Shown one piece after another: positions 1 to 8,604 of a stretch of DNA of 53,520 nucleotides. The translations under genes and the position numbers were made by a program. Positions within the stretch are counted from its first letter, which is position 1. Each line of letters begins with the position of its first letter. Under the pieces are notes generated by a model that saw only the letters and a program-made list of their open reading frames with translations, was not told the DNA's origin and ran no database searches. Origin of the DNA: Oligoflexia bacterium (GTDB taxonomy: Bacteria > Bdellovibrionota > Bdellovibrionia > JABDDW01); NCBI GenBank assembly GCA_023250675.1, contig JAHFAE010000005.1:7417-60936 (forward strand). Reading direction: 5' to 3'.

Positions 1-1110
1 CTTATACCTTGGATTTTCGAAATAGTCCTTTTCTTTAAAGGGAAAGGGCTTTGTGAGTTTCAGCGGATCATAGAATAAATCTTTAAGTCTAATTCTAAAA
101 TCGAGATGGGGACTAGTACAGTAACCGGTGCAACCCACGTAACCAATGATGTCGCCGGCATTTACGTGCTTACCGATATAGATTTCTGGCGCCCATTTTT
201 TGAGGTGATTATAAATGGTATGAAATTCTTCACCATGTTTTAAAGTGATGAAATTTCCATTGGCCCGATGGCGAGTCACTTCTTCGACAACTCCCTCGCG
301 GGCGGCGTAGACGGGAGCCCCTTCATTTATAGCCAAATCAACACCTAAATGAGGCTGAAAGTTATGTCTAACGGGGTGAAATCGCCTCTTATTAAATGGA
401 CTTGAAATATGCACATAGTCCACCGGTGCATAAAACTGGCGATCTTCAAATTTTGTATCCGGATCAACAAACACTTTTGTGTCGTCGTTTTCCCAGAGAA
501 TTCTTTTCATAATTGTTCCCCGAGTTTGGAGTTGGGCTTTCGTTATTTCGCCAAACTTAATGAATTTTCCGTAATCATATTTTTCTTCGATAACAAATTC
601 GAAGGCGTCGTTTTTAAAGAGACCTTTGTTCAAATTTAAATTCCAAGAAAATGCATCAGAAAATCGATACATGGCCCATTCGTCTGAAATTTGCCGTTTT
701 AGACTTTCTCCGAGACTTCCTTTGATTCGGCCCGAAACTTTTCTGTAAGCAACCTTGTAGGCGACAGGCTCTATGTCAACGCCTACTTTTCCGGCTTCTT
801 TCCAAAATATCAGGGCTTCGTCGGTATACTCGAGATAGACCCGCATTTCTAGTCGACGCGCTGCAAGATCTTTTACGACGAGGTAAAATTCCCCAGGATT
901 TAAATGCATTTTTGTGGGAATTATTTTATTAGATAGTAGTGATTCGGCTTCTCTCTGGGTAAACCCGGCACTGACGATAACATTTTGAAAAGTTCGACCT
1001 TTTCTTGTTTCTTTTCGTAACACTGTGGTATCGATGGCAGCACTGGATTGAGAGCTTTGGATGAAAATAAAAAGTAGAACTAATGTTATCAAGTAGGGGT
1101 TCGTCCTCAC
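1..1110 (-). CDS. M23 (LytM/lysostaphin-type) peptidase, C-terminus cut by window edge
   Basis: The minus strand is open from a GTG at 1110 to the window edge, so the C-terminus is missing. An AAAGG box lies 8 nt upstream of the GTG. The N-terminus is a hydrophobic signal segment (LITLVLLFIFIQ). The C-terminal part has M23 metallopeptidase motifs: HLGVD (H-x3-D zinc pair), HGEEFHTIYNHL, then GYVGCTGYCTSPHLDF. The last motif normally reads HxH; here it is HLD, so one usual zinc-ligand His is Asp. M23 enzymes cut peptide cross-bridges in peptidoglycan, or act as inactive activators of amidases. The protein is probably periplasmic or envelope-anchored, with a long N-terminal region of unknown fold. 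It is divergent from, and slightly overlaps, the next gene. Family assignment is firm; activity is less sure. Confidence 0.85.
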   Translation of the reverse strand, partial: MRTNPYLITLVLLFIFIQSSQSSAAIDTTVLRKETRKGRTFQNVIVSAGFTQREAESLLSNKIIPTKMHLNPGEFYLVVKDLAARRLEMRVYLEYTDEALIFWKEAGKVGVDIEPVAYKVAYRKVSGRIKGSLGESLKRQISDEWAMYRFSDAFSWNLNLNKGLFKNDAFEFVIEEKYDYGKFIKFGEITKAQLQTRGTIMKRILWENDDTKVFVDPDTKFEDRQFYAPVDYVHISSPFNKRRFHPVRHNFQPHLGVDLAINEGAPVYAAREGVVEEVTRHRANGNFITLKHGEEFHTIYNHLKKWAPEIYIGKHVNAGDIIGYVGCTGYCTSPHLDFRIRLKDLFYDPLKLTKPFPFKEKDYFENPRYK

Positions 1111-1976
1111 AGCTGCCTTTCAAGAATGTACGTTTGACCTCAATGGTATTTGTTCTTGGAATAATGTGCAACCTTCCGTTTGCCTTGGGCCAGACCTTTT
1201 TGGGCGCGGCGCCAGAATCCATGGGAGATTCTGGAAGAGCCGCTACTGATGCCATCGAGTCTCACTATTTAAATCCAGCGGCCCTCGCCTTTACGAAGGA
1301 CTATCACATGGGTGGAGTATTTCAGGAAGCACGGATTGGGCTCGAAACTCCCGCTAATAATTATGCGTTTGTTGTCACAGACAATAGCCCTGATAAATTT
1401 GCAGCAGCAGGACTTGGCTATGTTTATAAACGATCATCGTTTGTAGATCGAACTTACATAGACCAAGATTTTTCATTAAGCTTTGCTGGCAAAGTTTTAC
1501 CTACATTTAGTTTAGGGATGCAGGGTCATCGATTGGTAAGACAAGTGAGCGGAGGCGGTGGATTTGTAAAGCACAATTTAACTTTTGGTACCCTCATTGT
1601 GCCTTCGAGATTTTTGGGCGTCGCAGTCGTAGCCTATGACATGCTTGCCGACGACGATCTAGATTTGGTCCCTGTAATTGCGTTGGGCGTCCATGTTGTT
1701 GTGCTAGACATCATTCGACTTCGCGCCGACATTGCTAGACAAGAAAAACGAAACCCCGATCGACAAGGATCTTTGGGATTAGGTCTTGAAATCGTTGGAG
1801 GATATGGTTTTTTGGTTCGCACCGGGGGCCTTTGGGATAATCTCAATCGTCAAACCTTTTGGTCTACAGGGCTTGGATGGGAAGGGCCGAACTTGAGTTT
1901 GGCCTACGCCTATAAAACAAATATCAATGTGGCCGGGGATTCAACTCATACCTTTCAAACCTGGCTAAATTTTTGA
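1083..1976 (+). CDS. Outer-membrane beta-barrel-like protein (PorV/FadL-like N-terminal motif)
   Basis: A 297-residue exported protein. The hydrophobic signal segment (MVFVLGIMCNLPFALG, residues 21-36) is followed by a segment of the type APESMGDSGRAATDAIESHYLNPAALA. That resembles the conserved start of PorV/PorQ/FadL-like outer-membrane barrels, where the mature chain begins with a 'GNAG-A-D---YNPAALA' pattern. The rest alternates short hydrophobic and polar stretches and ends in an aromatic residue (WLNF), as barrels do. The start is uncertain: ATG 1083 overlaps the divergent peptidase gene by 28 bp and gives a long n-region with Lys/Arg, whereas ATG 1143 gives a signal peptide with almost no positive charge and no clear ribosome site. 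The function is unknown; a general envelope role is all that can be inferred. Confidence 0.7.
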   Translation: MLSSRGSSSQLPFKNVRLTSMVFVLGIMCNLPFALGQTFLGAAPESMGDSGRAATDAIESHYLNPAALAFTKDYHMGGVFQEARIGLETPANNYAFVVTDNSPDKFAAAGLGYVYKRSSFVDRTYIDQDFSLSFAGKVLPTFSLGMQGHRLVRQVSGGGGFVKHNLTFGTLIVPSRFLGVAVVAYDMLADDDLDLVPVIALGVHVVVLDIIRLRADIARQEKRNPDRQGSLGLGLEIVGGYGFLVRTGGLWDNLNRQTFWSTGLGWEGPNLSLAYAYKTNINVAGDSTHTFQTWLNF

Positions 1977-2045
1977 AAATTCTTGCGCATAGTGTTGCAT
2001 TACGGTAATGGTATAGAACCTTTTTAAGATTTGTTGGAGGTTTTA

Positions 2046-2174
2046 ATGGGTTCAAAAACTAAGGCCACGAAATTAAAGCGTAAAAAAAGAAAATCAAAAG
2101 AGGGCCGCGAGAGAAAAAGAGTGCTTCGGAGTAAGGGCTCTACACCTTCTAAAAAAATTCTTTTTGGAGATTAA
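2046..2174 (+). CDS. 42-residue highly basic protein
   Basis: This short gene has a strong GGAGG ribosome site at 2036-2040, five bases before the ATG. The product is 42 residues, with Lys and Arg making up close to half (for example LKRKKRKSK and RERKRVLRSKG), and ends in KKILFGD. It is soluble, with no signal or membrane segment. The composition suggests a nucleic-acid or ribosome-binding protein. The ending TPSKKILFGD resembles, from memory, tails of other small basic hypothetical proteins; I could not search this. It stands alone between an outer-membrane gene and the convergent tonB. The strong ribosome site and clean frame support a real gene; the function is unknown. Confidence 0.7.
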   Translation: MGSKTKATKLKRKKRKSKEGRERKRVLRSKGSTPSKKILFGD

Positions 2175-2229
2175 ATAATATTCTTGTTGGGGATCTTTGA
2201 AGCTCTAGATATTTAAACCCCGAACGATC

Positions 2230-3069
2230 TCACTTCTCTACTAACTTAAAAATAAACGATTTGATAACCCACCCAGAATTTTGGGGTTTGTATCTCCATT
2301 GAGAATAAGCACTCACGGCTTCTCTGTCTAGAAGTGGGAATCCAGATGATTTTTGAATCAGCGGCAATTCTACTTTACCATCGGGTTTTATATAAGCAGC
2401 TATAACAACTGTTCCTTCTTGTCGTCGAACCCGCGCCATCCATGGGTAAGCGGGTTTTCGATTACCGGCCACTTCTTCGAGTTTTGACTCATCAAGCATT
2501 GTCCCGGGAGTTCCAAATTTGGGAACTTGAGCTAATTCAGCATTAGAATTTTCTGCATTTTGCACAGGTGGACTTTCTTGCTGAGTTGGCTCTGCTGGTT
2601 TTGACTCCGGAGGATTTGGTACTGGAGTATTTGGAGCAGGTGCAGTGTAAGGAGAAGTAATAGCAACTTGAGGAGGCTTTTCATCTTTTGGAATAAGGGG
2701 AGGCTCTTCTACCTTCACGGGCTCATTCTCTTCAGGCATTACCTCGGGGGCCGTGGTGTCAGACTTTAGCTTTTGAAAAACGGGCTCGACCTCTTGAGGA
2801 GATTCATTTTTTGCCGGCATGACTTTTTGAGGTAAAACCGTTGGAATTTTATTTTTAGATTTGGACTCAACTTTTTCGACGGGCTTGGCTATGCTTTCAA
2901 TTGTTTGGGAACTTTCGGGCGAATGGTAAGTTTCAAAACTTATCTTATCGCTGGACACATCGCCCTCGGGCATAATGTAGGTGTACCCTGTCTTAATCAA
3001 TAAAATTAAAAGTACTGTGTGCGCCAAGATAGATAGGCCCCACGAAAATGCATTTCTTCTTTTGCTCAT
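2230..3069 (-). CDS. tonB: TonB energy-transducing protein
   Basis: A 279-residue protein of classic TonB layout: a cytoplasmic N-tip, one membrane anchor (about residues 9-31), a long Pro/Glu/Lys-rich periplasmic spacer (about 35-190), and a C-terminal TonB domain containing PAYPWMARVRRQEGTVVIA and ending near SFIFKLVEK. TonB passes the energy of the inner-membrane proton gradient to outer-membrane receptors. It is the last gene of the minus-strand run. Its ATG overlaps the stop of the ABC ATPase gene by 4 bp, and a TonB-dependent receptor gene is in the same run, so it is probably dedicated to that receptor. No exbB or exbD is in the window, so the motor must be encoded elsewhere. Confidence 0.92.
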   Translation of the reverse strand: MSKRRNAFSWGLSILAHTVLLILLIKTGYTYIMPEGDVSSDKISFETYHSPESSQTIESIAKPVEKVESKSKNKIPTVLPQKVMPAKNESPQEVEPVFQKLKSDTTAPEVMPEENEPVKVEEPPLIPKDEKPPQVAITSPYTAPAPNTPVPNPPESKPAEPTQQESPPVQNAENSNAELAQVPKFGTPGTMLDESKLEEVAGNRKPAYPWMARVRRQEGTVVIAAYIKPDGKVELPLIQKSSGFPLLDREAVSAYSQWRYKPQNSGWVIKSFIFKLVEK

Positions 3070-3818
3070 TTTTTCTTTTGCCCCAATGTCAATCGTTGAG
3101 AACCGTCAATGGGATTTTCATCGATAAATGCTCGAAAATCAAACACATCACTTACTTGCTGCGATTTGAAAACATCTTGCGGAATGCTATCAGCAATGAC
3201 TTGACCATGGCCTAGGGCCCAAACTCTGTCGGTGATCTTAATAATCCATTCTAATTCATGTGCAGCCAGGACGAAAGTCGTACGAAAATGATCTCGCCAT
3301 GCTTTGATTCCTTGAGCAAGGCGCAATTGCTGGTTCCAGTCTAAATGGGCGAAGGGTTCGTCTAATAGAATGATTTTTGAGTTCGTACAAAGAGCATGGG
3401 CGAGGTAAGCGCGCTTCACTTCGCCACTAGAAAGTTCGCGAATGTTTCGTCTCTCAAAACCTTTGAGGCCAGAAAATTTAAGAGCTGAGTCGATGAGACT
3501 ATTCTTGTTATTTCGATTCGAGATTTCAAGTAATTCTAAAACAGTCATTGAAAAAACCGATTGGGTTTGGGATTCAAGCATAGAAATTGTCAGAGAACGA
3601 TCTCTTAGCGAGAGGTCTCTAATAGAAATTTTGTCAATGGTTGTATCTCCTGACAGGGGCTTGATGAGCCCAAGAATGGTTCTTAAAAGGGTGCTTTTGC
3701 CCGAGCCGTTTAGACCAATAAGCCCTATAATTTCACCCGGGTTTGCATTTAGGTTTATGTTTTTAAGGATTACATTTTTTCTATCATAGCCCACATAAAG
3801 ATTATTCAGCTGAAGCAT
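3066..3818 (-). CDS. ABC importer ATPase, BtuD/FecE type
   Basis: A 250-residue ATPase with Walker A GLNGSGKST (about 37-45), signature LSSGEVKR (about 129-136), Walker B KIILLDEPF, and a switch His in LAAHELEW. The best match is the BtuD/FecE/HmuV group that powers uptake of corrinoids, siderophores or haem. It overlaps the permease gene upstream by 17 bp and tonB downstream by 4 bp, so the four transport genes are probably translated together. The signature has Ser-Ser where LSGG is usual, a common tolerated change. The substrate cannot be read from this subunit; the binding protein suggests a corrinoid. Confidence 0.9.
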   Translation of the reverse strand: MLQLNNLYVGYDRKNVILKNINLNANPGEIIGLIGLNGSGKSTLLRTILGLIKPLSGDTTIDKISIRDLSLRDRSLTISMLESQTQSVFSMTVLELLEISNRNNKNSLIDSALKFSGLKGFERRNIRELSSGEVKRAYLAHALCTNSKIILLDEPFAHLDWNQQLRLAQGIKAWRDHFRTTFVLAAHELEWIIKITDRVWALGHGQVIADSIPQDVFKSQQVSDVFDFRAFIDENPIDGSQRLTLGQKKK

Positions 3819-4809
3819 TTTGTTTTCTTCCTAATATGAGAAAAATCAAAGTGGGAGTTCCAATCAAAGCGGCGATGCTCCCCGCGGGAATTTCTGTATT
3901 GGTTGTTAGGCTGCGACCCAAACTATCGGCAATTGTAAGAATAACTGCCCCTGTCAGATACGATGCAACCATGAGATCTCGATGGCTAGAAGACTTTAGT
4001 AGTTTTCTTGCAATATGTGGTGAAACCAAACCCACAAAACCAACTAGGCCTGAGATAGAAACTCCCAAAGCCGTTACCAACGTGCATATGAGGAATAAAA
4101 TATTTTTCTCTCGTTTGGGTGAGAAGCCCAAAGAGAGGGCTCTGGTTTCGCCTAAATTGAGGGCATCAAGGGCAGGACACTTAAGTAAAAGAAAAACAAA
4201 ACATAAAAAAGTAAGAGGACCAATGAGAATTATCCATGGATCTCTCGTTGTACCAAATTCGCCCATGAGCCAAAAAAGCGCTGTCTGAATTTTTGTCGGC
4301 GACAATATGGAAATAACCGTAACGACAACGGCACCTAGAAATAGTGAAATCATAACGCCAAATAATATAAGAGTTCGACTTTCTAGGTTTATCCTCTTTT
4401 GTCCGAAAGACAAGACGATCAATGCGGCCGACACGCAACCCACCGTTGAAAGTGCGGGAACCCAAAATGATGTTGGCTCTAAAGAAAAGGCCAGAGCTAG
4501 AATAGCACCTAGCGCGCTTCCGCCCGATAAACCAAGTGTGTAGGGCTCAGCCAGCGGATTTTGTAAAAGCGTTTGAAAAACGAGCCCCGACGTGCCTAGT
4601 GAAGCGCCGATAAAAAAAGCTGCTGCTGTTCTAGGTAAGCGCAAAGAACCAAGTAACAGCGCTGCCTGGCCTGTAATTTTTTTACCGCAAAGATAATTAA
4701 ATATTTCAGCCCAACTTAGATCCACGACCCCCGAATGAAGTGAAAAAAGGAGAGTAGCAATTGAAGCAACAAAGAGAAGGATAATCACAAAGACTGATCT
4801 ATTTCGCAT
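3802..4809 (-). CDS. FecCD/BtuC-type ABC permease
   Basis: A 335-residue, strongly hydrophobic protein with about ten membrane helices, the usual length for the BtuC/FecC/FhuB family. It carries family landmarks: LRLPRTAAAFFIGASLGTSGLVFQTLLQNPLAEP near the N-terminus (in shorter pieces, RLPR and QNPLAEP), and GLVGFVGLVSPHIAR in the C-terminal half, which contacts the ATPase. It forms the membrane channel of the importer. It overlaps the binding-protein gene by 11 bp and the ATPase gene by 17 bp. Assignment to family is secure; the choice between vitamin B12 and iron chelates is not. Confidence 0.92.
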   Translation of the reverse strand: MRNRSVFVIILLFVASIATLLFSLHSGVVDLSWAEIFNYLCGKKITGQAALLLGSLRLPRTAAAFFIGASLGTSGLVFQTLLQNPLAEPYTLGLSGGSALGAILALAFSLEPTSFWVPALSTVGCVSAALIVLSFGQKRINLESRTLILFGVMISLFLGAVVVTVISILSPTKIQTALFWLMGEFGTTRDPWIILIGPLTFLCFVFLLLKCPALDALNLGETRALSLGFSPKREKNILFLICTLVTALGVSISGLVGFVGLVSPHIARKLLKSSSHRDLMVASYLTGAVILTIADSLGRSLTTNTEIPAGSIAALIGTPTLIFLILGRKQNASAE

Positions 4810-5617
4810 TCTTAAAATCCCTTATGGCACTGCAAATTTCTCGGGCTCCATTTAATAGTCGAGGCCCTGGTCTTGCCACCAAATCGGGGTCGAGTTCTTT
4901 GACTTTCATAGACCATGATGAAATAGCTTTTCTCTTTTCTGAATCAGTTTCAAAGTGATCTGCTAAAAGCACCAGATCTGCCTTTTTTATAGTAAGGAAT
5001 TCTTGAGATATTTTAGGGTATCCTGTTTGTTTTTCAAAAACATTATTACCGCCGCACTTATTAACGATTTCGTCCAAAAAAGTTTTACCACCTGCAACAA
5101 TGAGGGGGGAGTTTTGAATCTCAATGATCACAGATGGTTTGCTCATTGAGTTCGTAGTGTTTTGAAATAGTTTTCCCAATTCTTCGTTCCAATTTTTTTG
5201 AAACCGACTGCCCGCTTCAGCCTTTCCTAGCCATTTTCCAAGGTTTAGGGCAGTACGTCCCACATCATCTAGGGTTTCCATTTTTATCGTGGCGAATGGA
5301 ATATTTAACCTTTTCAATTGGTCTTTGATTTCATCGGGGCCTTCAATGGGCAAGAGTACTAAATCGGGATTCAGACTTGCAATTTTTTCAAGATGAGGCT
5401 TGGTGTATGGACCAACGGAGGTTTTTTGCTTTGCTCCAACTGGATAATCTGAAAAATCTGAAACACCAATTAGTTTTGAATCTAAATCCAATTTGAAGAT
5501 TATTTCTGTTAATGCGGGACTTAGACTTATTATCTTTCGAGCTCCCGGGGCAATGACATCACCTATGTCGTCGGTAAATGGGTTAGCCAGAGCCAACGTT
5601 AAAAGAAAAATCACCAT
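4799..5617 (-). CDS. BtuF-like periplasmic substrate-binding protein
   Basis: A 272-residue protein with a short hydrophobic N-terminal signal (MVIFLLTLALA) and the helical-backbone fold of class III binding proteins (BtuF/FhuD/TroA-like). Readable landmarks are IISLSPALTEIIFKL, VSDFSDYP, VGPYTKPHLEKIASLNPDLVL and IVNKCGGNNVF. The pattern 'SD-SDYP---VG----P--E-I-SL-PDLVL' is close to BtuF, so a corrinoid is the preferred substrate, but no cobalamin riboswitch is visible to confirm it. Its start shares one base with the receptor stop (TAATG), indicating coupled translation. In the periplasm it would accept substrate from the TonB-dependent receptor and pass it to the BtuC-like channel. Confidence 0.85.
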   Translation of the reverse strand: MVIFLLTLALANPFTDDIGDVIAPGARKIISLSPALTEIIFKLDLDSKLIGVSDFSDYPVGAKQKTSVGPYTKPHLEKIASLNPDLVLLPIEGPDEIKDQLKRLNIPFATIKMETLDDVGRTALNLGKWLGKAEAGSRFQKNWNEELGKLFQNTTNSMSKPSVIIEIQNSPLIVAGGKTFLDEIVNKCGGNNVFEKQTGYPKISQEFLTIKKADLVLLADHFETDSEKRKAISSWSMKVKELDPDLVARPGPRLLNGAREICSAIRDFKNAK

Positions 5618-7443
5618 TAAAAGTATCCACCCAAAGTGAGAGTGAGATTTCTTTTTGATTCAGGAAAACCAAAGTGAAGTTCTCGTGGCTGATCCAAAAT
5701 ATTCATCGCCGAAAGCCTTAGGAACAAGTCTTTTGCGAAATAATATTTTATCCGGGCATCCAATGTATTCCAGCCGCCAAGGCCCACGAGCTGGTTGGAT
5801 AAATCTCGATCGTAGTAGTCTGACCATTGGGTGTCTTCCACGCTAAACACGCAGGACCCGACGATTTTGACAAGTGTTAACGAGATTTGGAATTGCGGCG
5901 AAAGAATTACGGGTTCAGAAGCATCTAGATTTTTGTTTTCGAGATACGAAATATTCAAAGCTGGATCAGCAATCGGCGTTTTGCCTGCGAATTGTCCTTC
6001 AAAGCCTGTGGCATGAGCCCGACCCACGTTTTGAGGACTTAAGACATTTGGAGCTACGTATCGGTTTTCTATAAGATTGGTTAAATCTCTACTGAATGCC
6101 TCAAATTTCAGTATTCCCAGGGGAATATTTTTTTCAACCCCCAAATCTATTTCTTTACTTTGTTCGGGCTGAAGATTTGGATTTCCTGTGAACGAAATGG
6201 ACTTGTAATATTTATCCGAAATGGAGCCCGGTCGATACCCTTGAGAGTAATTAAGAAAAATCTTCCAACGATCTTCATTGTATCCAGTAAAACCAATACT
6301 AGGAATCACGCCCCCGTCTTCGCTTGAAAATCTTAAAGCGGGTTGGCTTAAAATGTTTTCAGAGATAGGAATTTGAGCACTTGCTCCAAATTCATTGAGA
6401 GCCTGGGATTTGGCCCCGTCAGTGAATGAGCTCACCTCGAACCGTTCATTTGTAAAATCGTCAAAAATATTAAACGAATATTCACTAATTTTTTGAGACA
6501 AATTAATGCCTGAGTTAAAAGAAGTGGTTCTTCCGTAAGGTATATCATCATACTGCTGATTTATAAGCTTGTAAGAATTGTTGAGTGAAATCTTAGTTTG
6601 CCCAGAGAGTTCATAGGCCATTTGCAAATTAGATAATTGACCCCAATTATTAAAGCTCTGGGGAAAACCACCGATGGGTGTGTCTGGAGTAGAGCCGATT
6701 TGACGAACAAGGAGCTCGTAGGCCTTCCAATAAAAAACTGGTGCATTAGTTGAGTTTAATGGAATGTCTAACGATGTGTTAGAAGTTTGAACGGTGCCTC
6801 GTATGGTTTCGCTGTCATTGCGGGATCTCGTACCTGAATAAGAAATGCGAGGCATTTGAAACGGATAATCTCCGTCGTTATGAGTTTGATAGACAGTAAC
6901 TTGTGAATGTATGGGGCCGGATTCGACGGGAGTTCCAAGAAATATTTTATTTGTATTAAATGATCCACGGCTCATAAAGAATTTATTTTTCTTAAGTTTT
7001 TCAGAGTTCAATTCTATGACGCCGGTCATGGCGTCGTGCCCAAACAGTGCGGAGGCAGGTCCTAATAATAGCGCCGCTCCTCCTAAATTTTCTGTGGTTA
7101 AAAACATTGGGTTGAACCCGGCCCCATCTGCAAAATTCAGAGGAATCCCGTCTTGAATCACAAGTGTCCTCGCCGTGCTCTGGGAACCGCGAATACTGAT
7201 AAGGGGCCCACCCTCTAATCGGGCTTGAACTCCCGGCAAGGTGTTAAATCCATCAGTTATTTGGTATCTATCTTGTGCTTGCAATTCTTCTCCCGAGACC
7301 GTCTGAATGGGTCTGGTAACCTCTTTTGTGCCAATTAAATTCACAGGAGCAGCATTGATTTCGGTGGGTTGGAGTTTTTCGTAGGTTTCTGCCTTTACCT
7401 GGGGGGTCTCTAAAAAAAGAAACAAGAACAAAAACAAATTCAA
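5617..7443 (-). CDS. TonB-dependent outer-membrane receptor, BtuB-like
   Basis: A 608-residue receptor with a very hydrophobic signal peptide (MNLFLFLFLFLETPQVKA) and then a plug domain (about 45-160). Plug landmarks include PIQTVSGEELQAQDRYQITDG, LPGVQARLEGG, ISIRGSQSTART and ALFGHDAMTGVIEL. The remainder is a beta-barrel that ends in a terminal Phe (TLGGYF), the usual outer-membrane assembly signal. The length matches BtuB (about 610 residues) rather than larger siderophore receptors. It lies 7 bp after nagZ and is directly coupled to the BtuF-like gene. Uptake of a corrinoid is the best guess; a siderophore or a cell-wall fragment cannot be excluded. Confidence 0.88.
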   Translation of the reverse strand: MNLFLFLFLFLETPQVKAETYEKLQPTEINAAPVNLIGTKEVTRPIQTVSGEELQAQDRYQITDGFNTLPGVQARLEGGPLISIRGSQSTARTLVIQDGIPLNFADGAGFNPMFLTTENLGGAALLLGPASALFGHDAMTGVIELNSEKLKKNKFFMSRGSFNTNKIFLGTPVESGPIHSQVTVYQTHNDGDYPFQMPRISYSGTRSRNDSETIRGTVQTSNTSLDIPLNSTNAPVFYWKAYELLVRQIGSTPDTPIGGFPQSFNNWGQLSNLQMAYELSGQTKISLNNSYKLINQQYDDIPYGRTTSFNSGINLSQKISEYSFNIFDDFTNERFEVSSFTDGAKSQALNEFGASAQIPISENILSQPALRFSSEDGGVIPSIGFTGYNEDRWKIFLNYSQGYRPGSISDKYYKSISFTGNPNLQPEQSKEIDLGVEKNIPLGILKFEAFSRDLTNLIENRYVAPNVLSPQNVGRAHATGFEGQFAGKTPIADPALNISYLENKNLDASEPVILSPQFQISLTLVKIVGSCVFSVEDTQWSDYYDRDLSNQLVGLGGWNTLDARIKYYFAKDLFLRLSAMNILDQPRELHFGFPESKRNLTLTLGGYF

Positions 7444-7450
7444 ATCCTTT

Positions 7451-8566
7451 TTAAGTCGCTAAACCAGCTGGAATTTCTTTGCGTGCAATTTGTTTGGATA
7501 ATTTGAGATGGTCAGGGTGGCCAATTTCTTTCGCAATTTTAGTAACGTCAACGGGAACATAAGGTTTTAGATTTTCTTTCTTGATTTTAACAACCTGCTC
7601 ATAGTTTTTTTCTATGATAGAGAGTTTAATTTGTCCCTCGCTTACGGCTTTGACAACGGCTTCAAAGGCTTCTTGCTGAGTTTCTAAAGTATGACAATAA
7701 AGAAGCATGGTGCAGCCGGCGTTCACAGCGGCAATAGCAGCTTGTGAGGCAGAGTAATGTTTTGTGACGGCTTTCATTTCCATATCATCTGTTATGACAG
7801 CTTTTCGATAACCCAATTTGTTTTTAAGTAAATCGGTAATCACTTTTGGTGAGAGTGTTGCGGGAAACTGAGGGTCCACAGCCTCTAAAATAATATGAGC
7901 AGTCATAACAAGTTCGGTCCGAGCACGAAAAGCTTTTTTGAAAGGAATGAATTCTACAGACTCCAGTCTGGCCATATCATGTTTTATATGGGGCAGATCC
8001 TCATGACTATCAAGCAAGGTATCCCCATGACCAGGAAAATGCTTTACACAAGGAAGCACCCCAGACTTTAGAAATCCACGGACCAAAGATGAAGACATTT
8101 TAGATACAAGTTCGGGGTCTTTGCCAAAAGAGCGATCGCCGATAACTTTATTTTCAGGATTCGTAAGTACATCAACACAGGGACTAAAATTAAGATTTAG
8201 ACCGACGGCTAAAAGCTCTCTTCCCATGCTCTCGGCAAATTTAAATCCCAGGGACGCTGAACCAATTTCTCCTAATATATTCATGGCGGGCCATTGAGTG
8301 AAGGGCGCTTTAAGTCGAGCGACGCGACCGCCCTCCATATCTATACTCATAAAAAGCTGGGGCTCGTTTTGATTTAATCGCAGATCTTGAAGCTCATTTG
8401 TCAAATCACCGAGTTGAGCTGGCGAACTAATATTGCGATCAAAGAAAATAACTCCGCCCATATTGTTATCTTTGATAAATTTTTTGACGTCGTCGGAGGG
8501 CTCAAATCCTTGAAATCCAATTACAAATAATTGGCCGACTTTTTGGCGAATGTCATTTAAGTCCAT
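7451..8566 (-). CDS. nagZ: Beta-N-acetylhexosaminidase NagZ (GH3 glycosidase)
   Basis: A 371-residue glycoside hydrolase family 3 enzyme with no signal peptide, so it should be cytoplasmic, as NagZ is. Landmarks are FIGFQG-type N-terminal strand residues, SIDMEGGRVARL, GDRSFGKDPELV, the diagnostic loop KHFPGHGDTLLDSH with its catalytic His/Asp pair, and VITDDMEMKAV bearing the nucleophile Asp. NagZ removes GlcNAc from GlcNAc-anhydroMurNAc-peptides imported during peptidoglycan turnover. It is somewhat longer than E. coli NagZ (341). It sits 38 bp after an OppC-type permease gene and 7 bp before a TonB receptor gene, so it probably shares their transcript. Confidence 0.92.
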   Translation of the reverse strand: MDLNDIRQKVGQLFVIGFQGFEPSDDVKKFIKDNNMGGVIFFDRNISSPAQLGDLTNELQDLRLNQNEPQLFMSIDMEGGRVARLKAPFTQWPAMNILGEIGSASLGFKFAESMGRELLAVGLNLNFSPCVDVLTNPENKVIGDRSFGKDPELVSKMSSSLVRGFLKSGVLPCVKHFPGHGDTLLDSHEDLPHIKHDMARLESVEFIPFKKAFRARTELVMTAHIILEAVDPQFPATLSPKVITDLLKNKLGYRKAVITDDMEMKAVTKHYSASQAAIAAVNAGCTMLLYCHTLETQQEAFEAVVKAVSEGQIKLSIIEKNYEQVVKIKKENLKPYVPVDVTKIAKEIGHPDHLKLSKQIARKEIPAGLAT

Positions 8567-8604
8567 GGGGGTATGACACCACGGGTAACGTACCTCGTCA
8601 AGGA

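Noticed and set aside
2175-2229. Hairpin GGGGATCT...AGAT...CCCC as a bidirectional terminator between the small basic gene and tonB
   Set aside because: The stem has an asymmetric bulge and no T-run follows on either strand.
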